A stretch of 64,000 nucleotides of DNA, taken from Engraulis encrasicolus (Eukaryota; Chordata; Actinopteri; Clupeiformes; Engraulidae). This document shows, one piece after another, positions 27,976-64,000 of this stretch. The notes under the pieces were generated by a model. It searched no databases. It was not told the origin of the DNA and was given only the letters and a program-made list of their open reading frames with translations. How positions within the stretch are numbered: position 1 is the stretch's first letter; every line of letters begins with the position of its first letter. The stretch covers positions 23,481,807 through 23,545,806 of the forward strand of contig NC_085876.1 of assembly GCF_034702125.1 (NCBI RefSeq). The letters run 5' to 3'. Made by a program: the position numbers and the translations under genes.

Positions 27976-29731
27976 CGCTTTCACTTTCAATTTCTACAGG
28001 CTTGACCCTGAGGACTCTGAGCAGGCTAGTTGGTGAGATGGGTGGGGCATTGCTGGAGTCACTTCATCCTCCACTCTGCATGCCCTATCTCTACTTGTCT
28101 GTATGAATGGTCATTTGTGAATGGAGCCATGTTAGTGTAACAGACAATAGCCTTATCTACAGCACTGGTGCCACCAGAGTCCTCTGAGCCTATAGGCCTG
28201 GGGCTGGTAGGCCGGTTCACCAATATGTCTGGAGGAGAATTGAAGGAAAATCAATTTACATATACTAGGCCTTGAGCCATGGCCCCATATGTTGGCCATC
28301 GGTATCATTTGGCTAACAGTGGTTTTGGGGATATACATTGCCAAAAACATTGTTAGCATTCCTCCCCCCAGATGATACCAATCACCTGCCCCTGGCTCAT
28401 GGTCTAATAGAGATCATGAAGTTGATAAGAGGCACTGAAATGAAAGGAAAGGTGAAGAAAAGGTGAGGAAAGTGCATCACTGTCTGGGATTATAATGGTG
28501 TGTAATTGTATTGGTTTATTTTGCAAATGTAGGTTGCCCATTGACAGATTTGATTTAATGAATATTTGCCACGCAAACAAACAAATATTTATTGGTCTGA
28601 TCAGAGCTTTCCAATTCAAATAGCCAAATATGCTTATGACTACAATTCAAAACGGTAGGTTGACATGGAGAGGATCCTAATTCTTGTATGAAGTCATTAA
28701 TGAATTGCTGATGGTTGTATATTAATGAAAAAGATGACACATTTGTGAATACGCAGCATAGCTTCTATAAACTACTAATAAAAATGCAATACCACATTAG
28801 AGCTTTATAGCTAAAGATAGTGTAAATTAGAACTGCTATGAACCAGCATGATCAGGGTGGCCGTGGGCTTAGGCACAACACCATCATGCTATATTGTAAT
28901 CCAAATTCAGTGACGTCCCTGGGAAATTTATCTCACAGGTGGTGCCTTACAAAAAATATTGGTAAAGCTTGTGTCATGTGGTGCCCCCTCACTGTTTAGA
29001 AATGGTTGGTGCCCTTGGCCTTGGGCACTGTGCCGCTGACCCTTCTGGATATTCCAACCTTATTTAGCCCACCGGCTTGATGTTGCCTCTATGCTAGATG
29101 TCCCCAAACAAAATAGGATCTAAAACCATTTGCTCCCTGGGACACTTGATTGCTCGAGCACAGGCCTAATTGAAACACCCACCAGCATTTGAGGTCAGTT
29201 CCCATGCTTCTCCATTCTGGGATGACACTGGCAATCAGCAACTAATGAAAGTAAGCCTAATTCGTCCTTGTGGACCTATTAGCCTAACTTGGCATTGTGG
29301 ATGTGAAACGTTGACCTACCCCCCACTTTCCCATGATCGGTGCAGAGTCAGACAGACAATACCAGTTTGGTTGAACACTGGTCCTATTCAGCAATAAGGA
29401 GTCTACATGCAGGTTCCACACAGCCTTATTATACTGGCAGGGACCACAGGGGGGCGGGCAGAGCTTTAACCTCTACAGAAGCCTGTGATATTGACTGTCA
29501 CACGCCTTCGGCTCTGCTTGGAGTGTGGACGTCGATACTTTTATGGTCTGTCGGTCTCTTACTTTCCAACGCACTTTATTGTAAACAGTGAATATAAGCT
29601 ATATCGGACTGCCTGGTGTTTAGCGAAGGCGTGGTAGAGTAGCCGCGTCCGCGGCATAGCGAGCTCGCAGAGGAATTCGCTTTGTCTTTCTCTCTCCCGT
29701 CCACAACGTCCTTTAGACATTGACATTTAAA

Positions 29732-58104
<28,373 letters not shown>

Positions 58105-59683
58105 ACACCCCCACACCCCCACCAAGAGGTCAAAAGGACTTCGCCTCACCTCACTTCACCCCCCACTACCACAGCCCATGACCCAACACCAACACCAGTT
58201 CCACTGCCCCCGTGTATGCTGATCAAGGTCTGAAGGGAGCACCCCACCCCCAAAATGAGAGTCCAGAGGAGCTCACCTCACCTCAGCTCACATCACCTCC
58301 CATTCGTTGTTCAACACTACCAACACCCCCCCCCCCCCAACCCATCTGTCCCTGTGTGTGGTGAACAGGGTCTGAGAGAACCCCCAACCCCCCACACCAA
58401 AAACAGAGAAGGCCTCTCGACCCCAACCTCCCCTTCCTCTGCCCAACACTACCCCCACCCCCCAAAACCAAGACTTCAAAAGGACGTCACTCTCCGACCT
58501 CATCTATACTCTCCTGCCCAACACTGCCATACCCTGTTACCCAACACCAGCCCAATCTCTGGATGTGCTAAAATCAAGAGGACCATCATGTCACCTGCCC
58601 ACCACTGCCCAAACACTACCACACCACCCCCATGTCCCCGCACCAGCCCCTCCTGTGTGTGCGCTGAAGGAATTTTGTGAGCACACCTTTGTCACCCCCA
58701 ACACTTCCATTCTACACCCCCCTTGAACAAAAGGACAAGATCATAGACATATACAGTACACTACATGGATGCCACATTGATTATATCAGGGTATACGGCG
58801 CCACCATCTTGGTACAGTAGCCACGAATGGGTGCCATCTCTTCAGCAGTGAATGGTTGATGAGACCTTCTAAAAGGAGCACTGTGGTAGTCCACATTAGT
58901 TGTGTTATTCACTGTCACAAAAAGTGTTCCCTCAGAAAGTACTGTTCTAGTATTGCCGTCCTTTTAGCGCATTGTTTTGGCAGCACTGTCAACCAATGCA
59001 GCAGCATCCGTGTAATAAATGTCTATGGACAAGAGAAGCTTCCTCCTCCAAAACAAATAAGAAGGTGAACAAGACCTCCAGAAGATCTTGCTCTGCACCC
59101 CCACCCCACCCCACCCCACCTAGAGGGTGAGAGGACCTCACCACACCTCCATCCCCTCCATCCTCTGACCCCACATCCATGTCACACATGTGTCTATAGT
59201 CAGGGTGCGAAGAAAACCAAGAAGGGGGATATGTTTCAGAATTTAAGCAATATCAATGAACTTACATTAAACTGTAATCAAAATCATGACAAAAAAGTGC
59301 CAATATCAAAACCAGAAGAGGGGATAATCCCCCGCATCACCCCATACAAATCGCATATCTATAATCGCTGTCTATAGTGAACAACAGAACCTCAACCCCT
59401 CCCCTCCCCCTCCCCTCCTCACATCCTGCCCAGCACTACCCAGCCATGTGCCATAGATGATCTTTGTGTTGTGCTCGTCCCCCTGTCCCCCTGTGTGAGG
59501 TGGGACTGTGACTGTGTGACTGTTAGCCTGTCCCTCTCTGTACGTAGTAGCTCTGAAGTGTTCTGCCTCTATGATGGTTGGAAGATGACGCGCACGGCAC
59601 GAATGCCAATGGACAGTATTAAAGACTTGCTGATGTGACAAAACGTGCAAGGAAGGACGGATGTGTGACATCCAGGATATGAT

Positions 59684-59728
<45 letters not shown>

Positions 59729-60260
59729 GCACGCACGCACGCGCGCGCGCGCGCACACGCACACACGCACACACCTGAAGCTGAATTGGTGGTCTTGTCT
59801 GAATGAGGAATCTTTTTGTTTTTTAAATACCTTCTTCACCTACCATATGAAAAACCAAAAACGTTTGGTTGAATCTGAATTGTTTATACATTTTTGTGTA
59901 TTGTTCTGAAGCTTGACTTTATGTGCAACGTGATTGATGTATGGTGAAAGAGAGAAGGAAAGAAAGAAAAACAAAACTGACAACCTTTTCCGACCGTAGC
60001 GCCCCAGTATTTTTCATACTACTTAGTATTATTAATTTGCCTATCCTCCTCTGTAGTTTCGAGGTTTGTAAAAACACATATCTATATATTTATATTCAAT
60101 GTTTTGGAATGTTTTTTGTTTGTTGAGAACCATGTGTTTCGCCACCAAAGGAGTATTCCAACGAGCTGGTTCAGTAGTAAACCAGGTCAAGTTAACCTCG
60201 AGTTAGTGGGTAAATCATCTAATAGAAGAGCCTGGAGTCCTCATTTTCTTTAATAAATGA
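58105..60260 (+). other. sh3bp5: sh3bp5 3' UTR (probable) and C-rich repeats
   Basis: 58110-58700 is strongly C-rich on the plus strand, with recurring 'cacctcacctca' and 'acaccaacacc' phrases and 'gtgtgtg.tgaacagggtctga'-like repeats suggesting decayed tandem copies. A CA/CG array is at 59688-59775. AATAAA hexamers at 60252-60257 and 60408-60413 are candidate polyadenylation signals. Which is used cannot be told, and the first lies in a dispersed repeat. Confidence 0.5.
59688..59776. repeat. (CA)n(CGCA)n(CG)n tract
   Basis: CA repeats pass into CGCA and then pure CG for about 14 bp, a strong Z-DNA candidate by composition. Confidence 0.9.
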
Positions 60261-60330
60261 CATTGCGGGCTATCTATTATTAGGTTTTCCTCACTTCTAG
60301 TGGGTTAACTTCGCCAGGCGTATCACTTAA
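60150..60330. repeat. Dispersed fish repeat (relative of 12298-12720)
   Basis: Shares 'gctggttcag', 'aaatcatctaatagaagagc' and 'gggttaac' with 12325-12700. Confidence 0.55.
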
Positions 60331-60554
60331 TCATGTTCTTGGAATCCACATCCATGTGCTTTTTGTGTCACCAGAACAGAGTCAAAAATAGTCTGTTTTG
60401 TCCAAATAATAAACACATATTTGCACCAGTCAGTGGCCTGCTGTCCTGCTGAAGATCTTATTTGCCCTCCAGACGCCGACGGCAGCCAAAACACGGCAGC
60501 CATTTGCCAGAGCCGTGAATCCCCCCACTGTGTCCTGAGCTGTAAATAACCACC

Positions 60555-60731
<177 letters not shown>

Positions 60732-61689
60732 GCCGTCCTTTGTGGTCAAACGTGCCAAATGTCAGCTGTCTCCTAATCAAAAACACAGCCTGCCATCCAC
60801 ACACAGTATCTCTCCCTCTCTCTCTGTCACACACTCCCCCCCCCTTCCCTTATCTAATTACAGCTGGACCCTATCCCGTCCTGTGACGTCCTCTCTCCTC
60901 ATGCTGCTCCAGCGAAACGCCTTCTCGGGGCTGAGCGACCATAACTATTTACCACTTTAGCCCCCTTCCTTGCCTTGCCTTTCCCTGACCAGCTCAGTTG
61001 CCTGCGTCTCGTCCCGTGACCCTAGTCAGTGCACTTCTGCATTCTGATGCAATGGAAGGCTAGGCATGCAAGCACATGGGGCCAGCTGTTTACATGTAAA
61101 CATACAAACATGCCTGGATGGGTATGGGCGGGTAGGAGAACAGAGACTGATGGTAGAGGGAAATCCGAGGCTTTTTGGTAGGTATACAGTGTAATTATCC
61201 TGTGTATTTGCTGTGGATAGAGATTAAGTGGTTAAATCATGCAAGTACCAACAAATGTCTACCGTGAGCAAGTGTCTAGTCAAGCCTACCTTTAACCTAC
61301 ACTGGGATTTTATGCCAACTTGGATGACGCACCCCAGTCACATACATTGAAATGCATGATTCACATGTAGGCGGCCTATTCATTATAGCCTCACATGGTA
61401 ATTAAGCTGTCAGAATAAGTTACACAGACATACAATAGTTGATGATGAGCGGCTTACCTCTTAAACCACGGATGAAGAGGATGCCTCAAATTTCCAATGT
61501 TCTCTGGTGGCTTTCGGTGCTTGTCTACAGTACTTTTGGAAAACCAAGTCAAGAAACTGCAGCAAATACAGTAGGGCCAGGGATGGATTCCCATGATTCC
61601 TTGCCCCTCTGGACCAGACAACAAGAAAGGGCCCCCTCCATGGGTGTTGCTACTAGTCGATGAAAAAGATTTTAGGGTTTCAGGCCAGA

Positions 61690-61905
61690 TGGTAGAGAGT
61701 CCTGCACCTGTTCGTCCCCCTCGGGGCGCCAAACTGCAACCTCGTCAACTACATTGGTTCGGAAATGGGAGGCACAACACGATAGCCTACCGCTGGACTA
61801 AAGGACCAGTCCCTAACTGCATCGACACTGTATGAGGCTTTTCGGGAAGGAGGTTTACTAACGTTCCACGCCAACTCTGCTAGTTAGCCCTCGTTACGCC
61901 TGCAG
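61690..61905 (-). repeat. tRNA-derived SINE (family C), diverged
   Basis: Matches 21733-22204: 'gcacctgttc.tccccctcgggg', 'cctcgtcaactaca', 'acgttccacgccaactctgc' and 'tagttagcc' occur in the same order. Confidence 0.7.
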
Positions 61906-62954
61906 TGTAGGGGCCTCCTGATTGGCCAAAACTCAAAAATTGCAGAATTGTGACAAGATGCAATATTGAAAAATTAATCTGTAATGCAGAGTACAGTTTT
62001 AAATCCTGTTAATACTCCTCTCCACAGCTGGCAGACACGTTATCCTTAATTCCTATTTTGAAATTATGACACTGTCTATGTAATTCCGTCAAGAAATTTG
62101 TCTCCACAGGGGCCCACAACGACCTGTAGCCTAGGGCCACCCGCCCCGGGCCTTCTTACTTAATTGAGGCCTTAGTATGTCCCCTGAAAAAATGTGAAAA
62201 TATATAGTTGTTTAGAAATGTGATGGTGAACGGAATATGAAAAAGGACATGCAGCATAGAGGGCCTCAGGGTTTCAGGGCCTCCTTGACTCTTGGGCCCC
62301 TGGGCCAGGGCCCGGTTGGCCCATGCAGTAATTTGTCTTTGAGTCAGCCTACCTACTGCTGCAGCACAGCACATCTCAAATATATAACTGGCCATGGACT
62401 TTGTCACCAGCGGCTATACTCTGCCACCTGGCGGCATACAAATGCAAGTAACTTCTCAACTGATGAAGCAACAGCATTTTGCACCTGCGCAATGAGTTAG
62501 CATGCGCTGCCCACTTCCAACGTATATGTTGGGCCTGCGTGACGGCGAGAGAGCACCGTATCAGATTTTCTGAGGTAGAACTAGTTGTCGCAATGTTACA
62601 CTGTAATTTCTACCATTAACCATTGTATCATGCATTGCATTCAGCTTAATACAATGTTCCGTCTCAGCGCTGCTATGGTCAAGGTCGAGACAATGCGAGC
62701 TACAATGTTTCAAGCAGAATGGTTTCGGAGTAGCCAATGGTGGAATGCGAGTTGTGAAGTTGAAGTTGAGTAATATGTTACATTGTAACTGAACTACTCA
62801 TTAACCAGTCACCGATTTTCTTCTGGCAACTGGACTTTATTCTAAGGCCTAACCACTAACGGAAGCAGGTGATTTAGGAATTGGCAAACTTCCAGTTATT
62901 CACAAGTTATTTTTTTAAGACAGAAATATAGACACGCCATTACAGGTATTGAAT

Positions 62955-63161
62955 ATGACGTCGTTACTTCTTATTATGCTATGGATTTCTTTGCCATTCG
63001 CTCGTGCATCAGAGTCTGCTTCCTACGTCGCCGCTGTGTACGAGCACCTGGTGGTGCTGAATCCGAACCCTGGCGCCACTATTACCAGGCGCGAGGTACT
63101 GGAGCACATGCAGAAGAATCTGGAAGTATTTGAGGAGCAAGCTGCACGAGCAGCCCAGCAG
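62955..63161 (+). CDS. btd: btd (biotinidase), exon 1 coding part
   Basis: Biotinidase is a secreted nitrilase-superfamily amidase that releases biotin from biocytin and biotin peptides, closing the biotin salvage cycle. This exon encodes residues 1-69. Residues 1-19 (MTSLLLIMLWISLPFARAS) form a signal peptide, followed by 'YVAAVYEHLVVLNPNP', which is near human 'YYVAAVYEH', then 'EVLEHMQKNLEVFEEQAARA'. The donor is CAG|GTACAG, phase 0. The ATG at 62955 is chosen because it directly opens the signal peptide; the human protein has a longer leader. Vanins are related, but the wording here and in the next exon favours biotinidase. The gene lies in tandem with sh3bp5, about 4.9 kb downstream, consistent with linkage of the human pair. 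Confidence 0.88.
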
Positions 63162-63335
63162 GTACAGTGGGCCCACGGGTGTTGCTAGAAGAATGTCTAG
63201 TCTGTTCTTGGACTGAGATTCTACACTACATTATTTAGACACATTTTATAACGACACCATCAACAATAACAACATAATAATTCTGATTAACAATCAATCA
63301 ATCAATAACCAATACATGCTATTGGTCATGTATGT

Positions 63336-63356
63336 GTGTGTGTGTGTGTGTGTGTT
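63336..63356. repeat. Short (TG)n in btd intron 1
   Basis: About 21 bp of TG ending just before the TTTTAACAG acceptor. Confidence 0.9.
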
Positions 63357-63363
63357 TTAACAG

Positions 63364-63513
63364 GGTGCACAGATCTTAGTGTTTCCAGAAGATGCAATCC
63401 AAGGCTTCAACTTCACCCGATCATCCATAAGACCTTACCTGGAAGAGGTGCCAGACCCTGCAGCAGTGGCATGGAATCCCTGCTCTGAACCAGCTCGCTT
63501 CCGTGACACAGAG
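63364..63513 (+). CDS. btd: btd (biotinidase), exon 2; gene continues beyond the window
   Basis: Residues 70-119. '[18 protein letters not shown]' holds the conserved FPED, whose Glu (residue 78) is the general base of the nitrilase Glu-Lys-Cys triad, and an N-glycosylation sequon NFT at 85-87. '[14 protein letters not shown]' matches human 'WNPCLEPHRFNDTE'. Acceptor TTAACAG|GGT, donor GAG|GTAGCG. The catalytic Lys and Cys are on later exons outside the window. Confidence 0.9.
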
Positions 63514-63839
63514 GTAGCGATAGACAAGGCTGACTGTTCATCATAGCCCTATGTTGTTGTCAGTTGGTGGGGCCAAAAGTCTGTATTAAGGGAAATCTGA
63601 AAAATAGGCCTATTACGGTATGCAAAGGGGTGACACACAGATCACCCATGGCTCAAGAAGAGAGGTCTTTAGAGGTCTGTATATCAGATCTTGTGTATTT
63701 CTGGGGCACTGTCTGTGACATCACTCACTACCATATGACCCTATGTCATGTTCTTACAGTACTCTGCCACAGATGTTGTGTTTTTTTATTGCGATTTTCT
63801 GTGACACCACTGCCAAAGAGGGTAGAGTAAAAAAGAGGA

Positions 63840-64000
63840 TTCAAACCCCGGCCACCCAATGCAAAAGAGTGTGCTCAAGTTGGGTCTCATAAGGGGGTGT
63901 TGTCCCCTCCTTCTTCTCTTTTTGAGGTGTTCGCACAATAAATGCTCTACCACCATCTACAGTGCTAAGGGGACTCCATTTATTCTCAAGCTCAGGATTC
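63840..64000. repeat. Dispersed fish repeat in btd intron 2 (inverted relative of about 12430-12600)
   Basis: Reverse complement shares 'agtccccttagc.ctgtagatgg', 'aacacctcaaaaagagaaga' and 'gagacccaacttgagcacac' with the block near 12480-12590. It is cut off by the window end. Confidence 0.65.

Larger units (their letters stand above)
24264..29731. other. Divergent spacer between mturn and sh3bp5
   Basis: Both start codons face outward from this 5.5 kb stretch, so it should hold both promoters. The first 160 bp and the last 300 bp are richer in CpG (for example 'gccgcgtccgcggcatagcg' at about 29642), fitting promoter or 5' UTR sequence. No TATA box was fixed. Between them lie hAT-like MITEs, a TTAA-flanked element and one SINE. 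24700-26040 and 28000-29430 show no gene. Confidence 0.6.

Overview
The window looks like vertebrate nuclear DNA, most likely from a ray-finned (teleost) fish. Genes are split into short exons by introns of 0.4 to 17 kb with standard GT-AG borders. The proteins are vertebrate-specific, and the spacers are full of long dinucleotide runs, tRNA-derived SINEs, an L2-type LINE and many small DNA transposons typical of fish. No species is claimed. There are no bacterial operons, CRISPR arrays, phage or plasmid features.

Four protein-coding genes were recognised by reading exons and splice sites. On the minus strand lie the first coding exon of znrf2 (3576-3903; the rest is off the left edge) and the complete three-exon mturn (maturin, 8539-24263, 133 aa). 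On the plus strand lie the complete nine-exon sh3bp5 (29732-58104, 493 aa, the JNK-docking mitochondrial protein SAB and Rab11 GEF) and the first two coding exons of btd (biotinidase, 62955-63513; continues off the right edge). The genes do not form a pathway. They appear to be two neighbourhoods that, from memory, sit on different human chromosomes (MTURN-ZNRF2 on 7p, SH3BP5-BTD on 3p) placed head to head here, with about 5.5 kb between the mturn and sh3bp5 start codons.

Layout: 1-3575 znrf2 intron 1; 3576-3903 znrf2 exon; 3904-8538 spacer; 8539-24263 mturn, whose 14.9 kb intron 1 holds an L2 LINE broken by three DNA elements, one of which carries a TTAA-flanked element; 24264-29731 divergent spacer with hAT-like and TTAA-flanked elements; 29732-58104 sh3bp5, with a Mutator-like fold-back element in intron 1 and a 16.9 kb intron 3 full of minisatellites; 58105-62954 C-rich 3' UTR and spacer; 62955-64000 btd start.

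The most unusual signals are in splicing architecture. In both complete genes the end of one coding exon together with its 5' splice site is tandemly copied into the following intron (mturn exon 2, about 58-bp units; sh3bp5 exon 3, 154-bp unit). In both genes a pure CT microsatellite serves as, or directly abuts, the polypyrimidine tract of exon 2. No wholly new molecular system was found.
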